Source: Achromobacter agilis (lineage in GTDB: Bacteria; Pseudomonadota; Gammaproteobacteria; Burkholderiales; Burkholderiaceae_B). From it: a DNA stretch of 64,000 nt. The position numbers were made by a program, and so were the translations under genes. The stretch's first letter is position 1. Each line of letters opens with the position of its first letter. Location of the stretch: positions 1-64,000 of the forward strand of contig NZ_UFQB01000003.1 in assembly GCF_900496965.1 (NCBI RefSeq), read 5' to 3'. The notes below the pieces were generated by a model, which saw only the letters and a list, made by a program, of their open reading frames with translations, was not told where the DNA came from and did no database searches. This document shows, piece after piece, positions 51,805-59,956 of this stretch.

Positions 51805-52599
51805 ATGTTTCGTCTTGATGGAAAGGTGGCCCTCGTGACCGGATGCGGAACGCTGGGCGAAGGGTGGGGCAACGGCAAGGCCGCCGCCGCGGTGCTGGCC
51901 AGGCAGGGCGCGGCGATCTACGGTTGCGATCTGAATATCGACGCGGCGCGCCAGTCCGCCGAAGCGGTGGCTGCCGAAGGCGGCAAGATCGCGGTCCGGC
52001 AGTGCGATGTGACGGACGGCGCGCAGGTGGAGGAACTGGTGCGGGCCTGCATCGAGACCTATGGCCGCATCGACATCCTGGTCAATAACGTCGGCCGTTC
52101 GGAACCGGGCGATCCGGTCTCCATGACGGAGGACCTCTGGAACGATCAGATCCAGGTGAATCTGACGTCCGCATTCCTGTGCTGCAAGCACGTCATACCT
52201 CTCATGAAGAGCGCCGGCGGAGGCTCGATTATCAACATTTCGTCCATCGCCGGGTTGCGCTATGCGGGCAAACCCCAGGTGGGCTACGCGGCGGCCAAGG
52301 CGGCCTTGATGCAGATGACGACCACTACCGCCGTGATTTATGCGGGCGATGGCGTGCGGCTGAACTCGGTGGTTCCCGGTTTGATGTTCACGCCGCTCGT
52401 CGAGCGTCTGGCGCAGAAGTATGCCAAGGGCGATTACGAGGGCTTTGTGGCGCACCGGCATGCCCAGGTGCCTTCAGGGCGCATGGGAGATGCGTGGGAT
52501 GTCGCCCATGCCGTGGCCTTTCTGGCCAGCGATGAAAGCCGCTACATCACGGGCCAGCAGATCGTGGTGGACGGCGGCATCACCATGGCCACGCGGTGA
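51805..52599 (+). CDS. Short-chain dehydrogenase/reductase (GWGNG variant)
   Basis: The 264-residue SDR has an unusual cofactor loop TGCGTLGEGWGNGKA, with three residues more than the classical TGxxxGIG, and the catalytic Tyr-Lys in YAAAKAAL; Ser lies in NISSIAGL. Its paralogue at 52614 shares the variant loop. CTGGAGCT lies before ATG 51805. It is the first gene of an operon divergent from the LysR gene. Confidence 0.88.
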   Translation: MFRLDGKVALVTGCGTLGEGWGNGKAAAAVLARQGAAIYGCDLNIDAARQSAEAVAAEGGKIAVRQCDVTDGAQVEELVRACIETYGRIDILVNNVGRSEPGDPVSMTEDLWNDQIQVNLTSAFLCCKHVIPLMKSAGGGSIINISSIAGLRYAGKPQVGYAAAKAALMQMTTTTAVIYAGDGVRLNSVVPGLMFTPLVERLAQKYAKGDYEGFVAHRHAQVPSGRMGDAWDVAHAVAFLASDESRYITGQQIVVDGGITMATR

Positions 52600-52613
52600 A
52601 CGGAGACCGGACG

Positions 52614-53435
52614 ATGAATGCAAATGGGCAAGCGGGCGCGGGGCGCCTGGCCGGCAAGGTAGCCGTGATTTTCGGGGCGGGCTGTGTCGGGCCGGGCTGG
52701 GGCAATGGGCGCGCGATCGCCGTGCGCTTCGCCCAGGAGGGCGCGGTGGTGGTGGCGGTGGACAAGCGGCCCGAGTCCCTGCCGGAGACCCTGGACCTGG
52801 CGGGAGCCTGCGGGGCGCGCATTCAAACCCATATCTGCGACGTCGGAGACGCGGCCCAGGTGGCCGGGCTGGTCGATGCGGTGGTGCAGCGCCACGGCCG
52901 GATCGACATTCTGGTCAACAACGTCGGGGGCCCCATTCCCGGCGGCCCGGCCGTCCTGTCGCAAGCCGATTGGCAAAGGCAGCTCGACCTGAACCTGACG
53001 TCGGTATTCACGACCTGCCAGCACGTCCTGCCCATCATGGAAGCGCAGGGCGCGGGCGCGGTGGTCAACGTGTCTTCGACGTCGGCCATTCGATGGACCG
53101 GCTCGCCGCAGGTCGGCTACGCGGCGGCCAAGGCCGGCGTGATGCAGTTTGGCCGCGTGGTCGGCGTGGAATACGCCAGGAAGGGCGTGCGCATCAACAC
53201 CGTCTTGCCCGGACAGCTGCATACGCCGCTGGTGGATGCCTTCCTGGCCGGCCAGCAGACCGAAGGCGATATCGAGGCCTTGCTGGAACGGCGCCGCCGC
53301 CGCATTCCGCTGCCGCTTTCCGGCGACGGCCGGGATACGGCGAATGCCGTGCTCTTTCTTGCCTCGGACGAGGCGCGGTTCGTCACCGGAACCGAGCTGG
53401 TGGTGGATGGCGGCATGAGTGCCCGCTGCGACTAA
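52614..53435 (+). CDS. Short-chain dehydrogenase/reductase (GWGNG variant, second)
   Basis: The 273-residue SDR has the same variant loop, FGAGCVGPGWGNGRA, then NNVGG, Ser in NVSSTSAI and YAAAKAGV for the catalytic Tyr-Lys. GGAGACC precedes ATG 52614; a GTG at 52596 is an alternative start overlapping the previous stop. The pair may be two activities of one pathway. Confidence 0.88.
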   Translation: MNANGQAGAGRLAGKVAVIFGAGCVGPGWGNGRAIAVRFAQEGAVVVAVDKRPESLPETLDLAGACGARIQTHICDVGDAAQVAGLVDAVVQRHGRIDILVNNVGGPIPGGPAVLSQADWQRQLDLNLTSVFTTCQHVLPIMEAQGAGAVVNVSSTSAIRWTGSPQVGYAAAKAGVMQFGRVVGVEYARKGVRINTVLPGQLHTPLVDAFLAGQQTEGDIEALLERRRRRIPLPLSGDGRDTANAVLFLASDEARFVTGTELVVDGGMSARCD

Positions 53436-53458
53436 AGATCAATCAAAGGGAAATCACG

Positions 53459-53971
53459 ATGGCGCGAATTGATTATGCGGATATCGCCAAGCCGGAAACG
53501 CGGCCGCTGGTGGAACGCATCGAACGGGAACGGTCCAGCCTGCCGAATCTATACCGGATGCTGCTCAACAGCCCGCCGGTGGCGCAGGGCTGGCTGGCCT
53601 ATCTCACGGCGATACGCCAGCAGAGCGGCCTGCCGGCCAGGCTGCGGGAGATGCTCATCCTGCGCGTCGCGGTCCTCAACCAGGCCGACTACGAATTCGA
53701 GCAGCATCTGCCCATTGCCTTGCGGGCCGGTTGCAGCGAGGCCGAGGTCGCGGGGTTGAAGGCCGGCGACTTCGCGCCGCTGGCTGCGGGCGAGCGCGCA
53801 GCGATGGCGTATTGCGACGAGATGACGCGCGATATCCGGGTCCGGGACGCCACGTTCGCGCCGATGCGCGAGGCGTTCGACGACAAGGAAATCGTAGAGA
53901 TTACGGCCACGGTGGCCGCCTACAACATGGTGTCGCGCTTTCTGGAGGCGATCCAGATCGATCACGAATGA
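53459..53971 (+). CDS. Carboxymuconolactone decarboxylase-like protein (AhpD fold)
   Basis: The 170-residue helical protein has the AhpD/CMD core LPARLREMLILRVAVLNQADYEFEQH. It lacks the CxxC pair of peroxidatic AhpD proteins and so fits the decarboxylase-like branch better. AAAGGGAAATC lies before ATG 53459. With the SDRs it points to a ring- or lactone-type substrate, which is inference. Confidence 0.85.
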   Translation: MARIDYADIAKPETRPLVERIERERSSLPNLYRMLLNSPPVAQGWLAYLTAIRQQSGLPARLREMLILRVAVLNQADYEFEQHLPIALRAGCSEAEVAGLKAGDFAPLAAGERAAMAYCDEMTRDIRVRDATFAPMREAFDDKEIVEITATVAAYNMVSRFLEAIQIDHE

Positions 53972-54016
53972 ACGGCGCATTCGACTGCCGGTGAACAACG
54001 ATACAGGGAGACAAGC

Positions 54017-54982
54017 ATGCATAGCTTCAAAGGATTGAGCGGCGCTTTGGCGTCCTTCGCGCTGGGCTTGGCCTTGAGCGCTCCGGTACAGGCCGGCTAT
54101 CCGGCAAGACCGGTGCAGTTGATCATTCCGTTCGCGCCCGGCGATACCGACCAGATGCTGCGGCCCATCACCGAGAAGATGGGGCAGTACCTGGGGCAGC
54201 CCATCGTGATGAACTACAAGCCGGGCGCGGGAGGCGGCATCGGCGCGGCGTACACGGCGTCGGCCGCGCCGGACGGCTACACCATCGTGGGAAGCTCTCC
54301 CGGTGCGCTGGTGGTGGTGCCGCTGGCGAATAAGGAGATCAAGTACACGACGGATTCGTTTGCGCCGGTCGCCGCGATTTCGCTGGGCGGCATGATGATC
54401 GTCGCGTCGAGCAAGTCCAAGTACAAGACGCTGGCCGACGTGGTGGCCGACGCGAAGGCGCGTCCCGACGGCATTTCCTACGGCACGTCGGGCGCCATGG
54501 GCATCAGCCATCTGCTGGGCGAGACGTTCGCGTCCGAGGCCAAGATCCAGCTGCGCCATATTCCCTTCCAGGGCAGCGCCCCGGCGGTCACGGCCTTGCT
54601 GGGCGGGCATACCGATATCGCGGTGTCTGCGGTGGGGCCGGCCCAGGCGCATATCCAGTCCGGCGGCCTGCGGCCGTTGGCGATCTTCAGCAGCAAACGG
54701 CTGGCCGCCTATCCGGATGTGCCGACCTTGCGCGAGCTGGGCTATGACGTCGGCAGCCCGACCATCTACGGCCTCATGGCGCCCAAGGACACGCCGCCCC
54801 AGGTTGTCGATGCCCTGTACCAGGCGGCGCGCAAAGTGGTTGCCGACCAGGGCGACGAGGTGAACAAGACCCTGGGCACGATAGGCGCGGAGATCAGCGT
54901 GCTGAGCCCCCAGGAGTACGGCGCCTACCTGCAGGAGCAGCGCGCGCTGTTTTCCAAGGCGATCGGCCTGATCCGTGAATGA
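54017..54982 (+). CDS. Bug-type tripartite tricarboxylate transporter receptor
   Basis: The 321-residue precursor has a signal peptide (cut at VQAGY), YPARPVQLIIPFAPGDTDQM and FQGSAPAVTALLGGHTD. GGGAGACAAGC precedes ATG 54017. It ends the SDR-SDR-CMD operon, suggesting that the receptor's ligand is that operon's substrate. No TctAB genes in the window. Confidence 0.9.
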   Translation: MHSFKGLSGALASFALGLALSAPVQAGYPARPVQLIIPFAPGDTDQMLRPITEKMGQYLGQPIVMNYKPGAGGGIGAAYTASAAPDGYTIVGSSPGALVVVPLANKEIKYTTDSFAPVAAISLGGMMIVASSKSKYKTLADVVADAKARPDGISYGTSGAMGISHLLGETFASEAKIQLRHIPFQGSAPAVTALLGGHTDIAVSAVGPAQAHIQSGGLRPLAIFSSKRLAAYPDVPTLRELGYDVGSPTIYGLMAPKDTPPQVVDALYQAARKVVADQGDEVNKTLGTIGAEISVLSPQEYGAYLQEQRALFSKAIGLIRE

Positions 54983-55167
54983 GCGGCGGCGCCGTTTCCC
55001 ATGCTGCTGCCCCACACCGGGCCGTCCGCGGCAATCTAGAGGTTGAATGCATGATCTGGCCCGTGTCGGAGGGCGGCAGGGCCTGCATGCGTTGGGCGAA
55101 TCTGGCCACCGCGCGCCAGCGCGGAATGGCTTGGGCAAGTATGCTGCCGGCCAGGAGGATCCATCGC

Positions 55168-55755
55168 ATGGCCACGCCCGAAGCAATCATGAAGCACTAC
55201 GAGTCGGACCCGGACGAGGACCCGTGGGTCCGCGCCAAGCCGGCGCCCGCGCCCGTCAAAGTCGTTCCCTACGATCCCGCATGGCCGGCCCGCTACGGGG
55301 AGCTGGAGGCGCGGATACGCCAGGCGTTGGGCCCGGCCGCGCTGGACGTGGAGCATATGGGATCGACCGCGGTGCCGGGCCTGGCGGCCAAGCCCGTGAT
55401 CGATATCGACCTGACGGTGGCCGATCCGGTTCGGGAGGACGCCTACGTTCCGGCGCTGGAGGCGATCGGCTACGTCCTGGCGCTGCGGGAGCCTTCCTGG
55501 CACCAGCACCGCCTGCTGCAGCGGGACGAGCCAAGCGTGAACCTGCATGTGTTCGGCCCGGATTGCCCGGAGAATATCCGGCACCGGATGTTCCGCGACT
55601 GGCTGCGCGGGCACGACGAGGACCGCGACCGGTATGCGCAGGCCAAGCAGGCCGCGGCGGGGGGAGTGATGCAGGTAATGGTTTACAACAAACGCAAGGA
55701 AGCGACGCTGCGCCAGATCTACGAACGCATGTTCCGCGCCGCCGGCTTCCTGTGA
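55168..55755 (+). CDS. GrpB-family protein (UPF0157)
   Basis: The 195-residue protein carries the nucleotidyltransferase-like GrpB core VEHMGSTAVPGLAAKPVIDIDL. Function of the family is not established, though a nucleotidyltransferase-fold role is expected. ATG 55168 has CAGGAGGATC upstream and starts the conserved part; longer frames are unsupported. An unrelated neighbour of the catabolic genes. Confidence 0.85.
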   Translation: MATPEAIMKHYESDPDEDPWVRAKPAPAPVKVVPYDPAWPARYGELEARIRQALGPAALDVEHMGSTAVPGLAAKPVIDIDLTVADPVREDAYVPALEAIGYVLALREPSWHQHRLLQRDEPSVNLHVFGPDCPENIRHRMFRDWLRGHDEDRDRYAQAKQAAAGGVMQVMVYNKRKEATLRQIYERMFRAAGFL

Positions 55756-55762
55756 TGCGCGC

Positions 55763-55942
55763 TCAGGCGCCGGGGAGCATGTAGCGGGCGGATACGGCGA
55801 GGATGCGCTGGGCCGATTCGCGCAGCAGGCGCGCTTCGCGATAGGCTTGCAGCGATACGACGGCGTCGTAGCGGCGGGAACTGCGCGGGCCGGCGAGCAG
55901 CGCCGGCCGGCGGGTCAGAATCGGGGATATCAAGCGTTGCAT
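55763..55942 (-). CDS. Small basic protein, 59 residues, unknown
   Basis: ATG 55942 to TGA 55763 on the minus strand, with GGAAG about 9 bp upstream. The product starts MQRLISPILTRRPALLAG and is Arg/Leu rich (YREARLLRESAQRILAV). The rest of the 434-bp interval between GrpB and the CoA-transferase has no other convincing gene. A real gene is likely but unproven. Confidence 0.45.
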   Translation of the reverse strand: MQRLISPILTRRPALLAGPRSSRRYDAVVSLQAYREARLLRESAQRILAVSARYMLPGA

Positions 55943-56145
55943 GTCGGAATCTTCCTGCGGGCGCCAGGCCCGGTGTCTATGGCTGGCATCGTATGCTGGC
56001 CTCGAATGCGCGCCAACGATTTACCTTTCATATGGATATCCGGGTTTTCCCCGGGGGAATCGCCGGGGTCTGCGCGCATTGCGCCGCCAGTATCGCCGGC
56101 GCATATGACAGTCTGATGCCAGTGCGCGCCGGTCTTGCGAATTCT

Positions 56146-56164
56146 AATACTACGCGGTAGCATT
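56146..56164. promoter_or_regulatory. Candidate TetR operator 1
   Basis: AATACTACGCGGTAGCATT is a near-perfect palindrome (AATACTAC against GTAGCATT) 25 bp before the CoA-transferase start. The pattern ATACTA-N2-CGGTA-N2-ATT recurs at 58058-58076 before the crotonase gene. The TetR gene between them is the obvious candidate regulator. Confidence 0.5.
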
Positions 56165-56189
56165 AAAAAACGCTGGATCGGAGACAGGA

Positions 56190-57320
56190 ATGGCGCTGCC
56201 CTTGGAAGGTCTGTTGGTGATCGCTGTGGAGCAGGCCGCCGCAGCGCCTTATGCCTCGTCGCGGCTGGCCGATGCCGGCGCGCGCGTGATCAAGATCGAA
56301 CGCGCGGCCGGCGATTTCGCGCGCGGCTACGATGGCGCGGTCATGGGCGACAGCACGTATTTCGTGTGGCTCAACCGCGGCAAGGAATCCATCGTCCTTG
56401 ATTTCGCGCAGCCGGAAGACATGGCGCTGCTGCGCAAGCTGATCCTCCAGGCCGACGTGCTGATCCAGAACCTGGGGCCGGGCGCGGCGGCGCGCGCGGG
56501 CTTCGGCTGGGAGGAAATGCGCGCCGCCAACCCCCGCCTGATCACCTGCGACATCACCGGCTACGGAGAAACGGGTCCGTACGCGGGCATGCGCGCCTAC
56601 GATCTGCTGGTGCAGGCCGAATCGGGCGTCGCCTCGGTAACCGGCACGCCGGAAGCGCCGGGGCGCGTCGGTATTTCCGCCTGCGATATCGGTACCGGCA
56701 TGTATGCGCACGCCGCCATCCTGGAAGCGCTGTTGCAGCGCGAGCGGACCGGGCAGGGCAGCGCCCTGCACGTGTCGCTGTTCGACGCGATGGCCGACTG
56801 GATGACCGTGCCCCTGCTGCACTACGACTACGCCGGCACGGTCTGGCCGCGCGTGGGCCTGGGGCATCCCACCATTGCCCCGTACGGCGCGTTCGCCTGC
56901 GGGGACGGGCAGCAGCTTTTGATCGGCGTGCAGAACGACGGCGAATGGCGCCGTTTTACCAACGACGTCCTGCTCAAGCCCGAGTGGGCCGACGACGCGC
57001 GCTATCGCAGCAACCAGGACCGCGTGCGCAATGCCACGGAGCTCAAGGCCGAGATCGAATCCGTCCTGGGCGGCATGGACCTGGGCGAACTGCGGCGCCG
57101 GCTGACGCAGGCGAAGATCGCGTACGCCTCCGTCAATGGCGTCAAGGAATTGTCGGCGCATCCCCACTTGCGCCGCGCGCAGGTGCGTACCGCGCACGGG
57201 GAGGCGTCCATCGTGGCGCCGCCCGTCCAGGTGCGCGGCGAACCACGGCATCTCGGCGAGGTGCCGGCGATCGGCGCGCATACCGAGGCGGTCCGCGCGG
57301 AATTCGGCGGCGGGGCCTGA
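56190..57320 (+). CDS. Class III CoA-transferase (CaiB/BaiF family)
   Basis: The 376-residue protein transfers CoA between acyl-CoA and free acids through an Asp thioester, and the Asp lies in RAYDLLVQAESGV. Start LEGLLVIAVEQAAAAPYASSRLADAGARVIKIE is the normal class III N-terminus. GGAGACAGG precedes ATG 56190. It is followed by TetR 42 bp later, probably in one transcript. Substrate unknown. Confidence 0.9.
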   Translation: MALPLEGLLVIAVEQAAAAPYASSRLADAGARVIKIERAAGDFARGYDGAVMGDSTYFVWLNRGKESIVLDFAQPEDMALLRKLILQADVLIQNLGPGAAARAGFGWEEMRAANPRLITCDITGYGETGPYAGMRAYDLLVQAESGVASVTGTPEAPGRVGISACDIGTGMYAHAAILEALLQRERTGQGSALHVSLFDAMADWMTVPLLHYDYAGTVWPRVGLGHPTIAPYGAFACGDGQQLLIGVQNDGEWRRFTNDVLLKPEWADDARYRSNQDRVRNATELKAEIESVLGGMDLGELRRRLTQAKIAYASVNGVKELSAHPHLRRAQVRTAHGEASIVAPPVQVRGEPRHLGEVPAIGAHTEAVRAEFGGGA

Positions 57321-57362
57321 GGGTAGAATTTCGCGTTTGATTCTCGGCACAGCAAGGAAACC

Positions 57363-58004
57363 ATGGGACGGCCAAGCCTGATCGACAGCACCGAAGGAAT
57401 CGAGAAGCGCCTCGCGATTCTCGACGCCGCCGCATCCGTGTTCATGAACCTGGGCTTTTCCGCAGCCTCGCTCGACGACATCAGCGAGGCCTACGGCGCC
57501 ACCAAGGGCATCATCTATTACTACTACCGCAACAAGTCGGCGCTGTTCTTCGCCGTGCAGCGGCGCGCCATGGAGCTGACGCGCGAAGCGATCGAGCCCC
57601 ACGCACTGGCCGGCGAGCGGCCCGCCATCCGGTTGCGCAGGATGGCGCACGACCACACGTTGCTGATGATGGAGCACCTGGCGTATCTGCGGGTGGCCGC
57701 GCAAGGCCTGGAACTGCACCTGACCGGCCGCACCACGGCTTCCGAACGCGCCGAGCTGGAAGAGATCCTCAAGTTGCGGGCGGCGAACGAAGCCTTGTAT
57801 GTGCGCGTGATCGAAGCGGGCGTGCAATCCGGCGATTTCCGCCCCATGGATCCCAAACTGCTGGTCAAGCCGTTGCTGGGGGCCCTGAACTGGACCTCGC
57901 GCTGGTATCACCCGCGCAAGAACGAAACCGCGAAGGACCGCGAACGCGTCGCCGACGAACTGGCCGGTTTCGCGGTCAGCGCGTTGCTGCCGCACCCGCA
58001 ATAA
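57363..58004 (+). CDS. TetR-family transcriptional regulator
   Basis: The 213-residue protein has an N-terminal helix-turn-helix (about 15-60, SLDDISEAYGATKGIIYYYYRNKSAL split between helices) and a helical effector domain. AAGGAAACC precedes ATG 57363. Matching palindromes stand before the CoA-transferase (56146) and the crotonase operon (58058), consistent with repression of both by one TetR protein responding to an acyl-CoA or acid. Confidence 0.9.
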   Translation: MGRPSLIDSTEGIEKRLAILDAAASVFMNLGFSAASLDDISEAYGATKGIIYYYYRNKSALFFAVQRRAMELTREAIEPHALAGERPAIRLRRMAHDHTLLMMEHLAYLRVAAQGLELHLTGRTTASERAELEEILKLRAANEALYVRVIEAGVQSGDFRPMDPKLLVKPLLGALNWTSRWYHPRKNETAKDRERVADELAGFAVSALLPHPQ

Positions 58005-58012
58005 ACAACGCC

Positions 58013-58047
58013 GCCGCGCGGACGACCGGATCCGTGCGGCTTTTTTT
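58013..58047 (+). terminator. Terminator after tetR
   Basis: An imperfect stem GCCGC(G)CGGA / TCCG(T)GCGGC is followed by seven T residues at 58041-58047. It separates the tetR transcript from the crotonase operon. Confidence 0.7.
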
Positions 58048-58057
58048 AATCAGTTTT

Positions 58058-58076
58058 GATACTAATCGGTATTATT
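58058..58076. promoter_or_regulatory. Candidate TetR operator 2
   Basis: GATACTAATCGGTATTATT shares ATACTA-N2-CGGTA-N2-ATT with operator 1 (14 of 18 positions). It lies 24 bp before the crotonase gene. Confidence 0.5.
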
Positions 58077-58100
58077 TAAATAACAGGACGACAGCGATCT

Positions 58101-58892
58101 ATGGCTCCCAAAATCCTGGTGGAACGCACGGGTTTCGTCACAACGGTGATCATCAACCGGCCCGAAGTGCGCAATGCGCTGGATCGCGAGGCGGCGGCCG
58201 GGCTGGCCCGAGCCCTGCGCGAATTCGACGCCGACGAGGACGCGCGCGTGGCCGTGCTATGCGGCGCGGGCGGCGCCTTCTGTTCCGGCGCCGATCTCAA
58301 GGAGCTGGCGGGGGGCACCGATTACGAGCCCTGGGCGGGCAGCCCCGAGGGGCCGCTGCATGCGCCGCTGTCCAAACCCGTGATCGCGGCCGTGGCCGGA
58401 CACGCGTGCGCCGGCGGGCTGGGCGTGGCCTTGTGGTGCGACCTGCGGATCGCGGAGGAGAGCGCGTCGTTCGCGGTGCTGTCGCGACGCTGGGGCGTGC
58501 CCATGAGCGACGGCACGACGGTACGCCTGCCCCGCCTGATCGGCATGAGCCGCGCGCTGGACATGCTGCTGACCGCCCGCATCGTGTCCGCGCCAGAGGC
58601 TGAACACTACGGGCTCGTCAATCGCGTCGTCCCGCAGGGGCGCGCGCGCGCCGAAGCCGAAGCGCTGGCGCACCAGATGGCGCAGTTTCCACAGATCGCC
58701 CTGCGGTCCGACCGGCAATCGGCCTACGCCCAGGCGGGCGTGACCGAGCGGGAGGCCGTGGCGGCCGAAATGGCGTACGCCGCCGCGGCACGCCGCCTGG
58801 AGGCGCGGGCGGGCGCGCAACGCTTCGAAGAAGGGGCTGGCCGCCACGGCGCTTTGCCCGGCGCCGGCAAGGAGGCCCCATGCGAGCCGTAA
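58101..58892 (+). CDS. Crotonase-family protein (enoyl-CoA hydratase-like)
   Basis: The 263-residue protein has the crotonase oxyanion-hole loops GGAFCSGADLKEL and GHACAGGLGVAL. In alignment with rat enoyl-CoA hydratase the two catalytic glutamates (144 and 164) are replaced by Gly and Ser; SDGTTVRLPRLIG takes the place of the second loop. A classical hydratase reaction is therefore doubtful and an isomerase or hydrolase type is possible. Overlaps the next gene by 13 bp. Confidence 0.86.
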   Translation: MAPKILVERTGFVTTVIINRPEVRNALDREAAAGLARALREFDADEDARVAVLCGAGGAFCSGADLKELAGGTDYEPWAGSPEGPLHAPLSKPVIAAVAGHACAGGLGVALWCDLRIAEESASFAVLSRRWGVPMSDGTTVRLPRLIGMSRALDMLLTARIVSAPEAEHYGLVNRVVPQGRARAEAEALAHQMAQFPQIALRSDRQSAYAQAGVTEREAVAAEMAYAAAARRLEARAGAQRFEEGAGRHGALPGAGKEAPCEP

Positions 58893-59890
58893 TATGCCGG
58901 GGGCTGGACGATCCTGGCCAGGTCAGCGTGGAAGCCTGCGCGCCGCCGCCCATGATTCCAGGAGGCGTGCGCATCGCCGTGCATTCCTGCGGCGTGAGCT
59001 TCGCCAACCTGCTGGTATTGCAGGGCAAGCACCAGAACCGGCCGCTTCTGCCGCTGACCCCGGGTACCGAGGTGGCGGGCATCGTTACCGAATGCGCACC
59101 GGACGTGACCCTGTTCCGCCCGGGCGACCGGGTGGTGGCCGGCGTGCGTTCGGGCGGCTTTGCCAGCGAGGTCGTGGCGCCGGTGGACACCACGTTCGCC
59201 TTGCCCGATGGCGTGACCTTCGATAGCGCCGTGCAGTTTCCGACCATCTACGCGACAGCCTACGGGGCGCTGTGCTGGCGCGCGCGCCTGCAGCCCGGCG
59301 AAACCGTCCTGGTGCATGGCGCAAGCGGGGGCAGCGGGCTGGCCGCCATCGAGATTTCCAAGCGCATGGGCGCCAGGGTCATCGCGTGCGCGAGCACGCA
59401 GGACAAGCTCGACGCGGCGCGGGCGCATGGCGCCGATGAAGGGCTGAACTACCGCGACGGGAACTTCCGCGATGCCGTGCTGGCGCTGACCGGCGGGCGC
59501 GGCGCGGACGTGGTTTTCGATCCGGTGGGCGGCAAGGTCTTCGAGGAATCGTTGCGCTGCGTGGCGCCGGAAGGGCGGCTGATCCCCATGGGATTCGCCG
59601 GCGGCGACATCCCGCAGATTCCCGCGAACCTTCTGCTCGTGAAGAACGCCACGGCCATCGGCATTTATTGGGGCTACTACATGGGCTGGGGCCGGATGCC
59701 GCTCCCGCCCGAACGCCGGCCGGCCGTGCGCGCGGCGTTCGCAACCCTGTTCGACTGGGCGGTGGAAGGCGCGTTGAAACCCTATACGCAGCGGACCTTT
59801 GCCCTGGAATCCTACGAAGAGGCGCTGGCCGTGCTGGCCTCGCGCGAGGTGATCGGGCGCGTCGCCCTGCATCCGCAACTATCCCCCTGA
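58880..59890 (+). CDS. NAD(P)H:quinone oxidoreductase-type MDR enzyme
   Basis: The 336-residue protein has a GroES-like N-terminal domain and the cofactor loop VHGASGGSGLAAIEISKRMG. No zinc cysteines are visible, so it is a quinone oxidoreductase or enoyl reductase type. AAGGAGGCCCC precedes ATG 58880, inside the crotonase end, so the two are co-translated. Confidence 0.9.
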   Translation: MRAVICRGLDDPGQVSVEACAPPPMIPGGVRIAVHSCGVSFANLLVLQGKHQNRPLLPLTPGTEVAGIVTECAPDVTLFRPGDRVVAGVRSGGFASEVVAPVDTTFALPDGVTFDSAVQFPTIYATAYGALCWRARLQPGETVLVHGASGGSGLAAIEISKRMGARVIACASTQDKLDAARAHGADEGLNYRDGNFRDAVLALTGGRGADVVFDPVGGKVFEESLRCVAPEGRLIPMGFAGGDIPQIPANLLLVKNATAIGIYWGYYMGWGRMPLPPERRPAVRAAFATLFDWAVEGALKPYTQRTFALESYEEALAVLASREVIGRVALHPQLSP

Positions 59891-59956
59891 CAACGGGCGT
59901 TCAGACCCGTACTCATAAAAAAGCGACGACCAAGCACAATCAAAGGAGCTGGAGAC

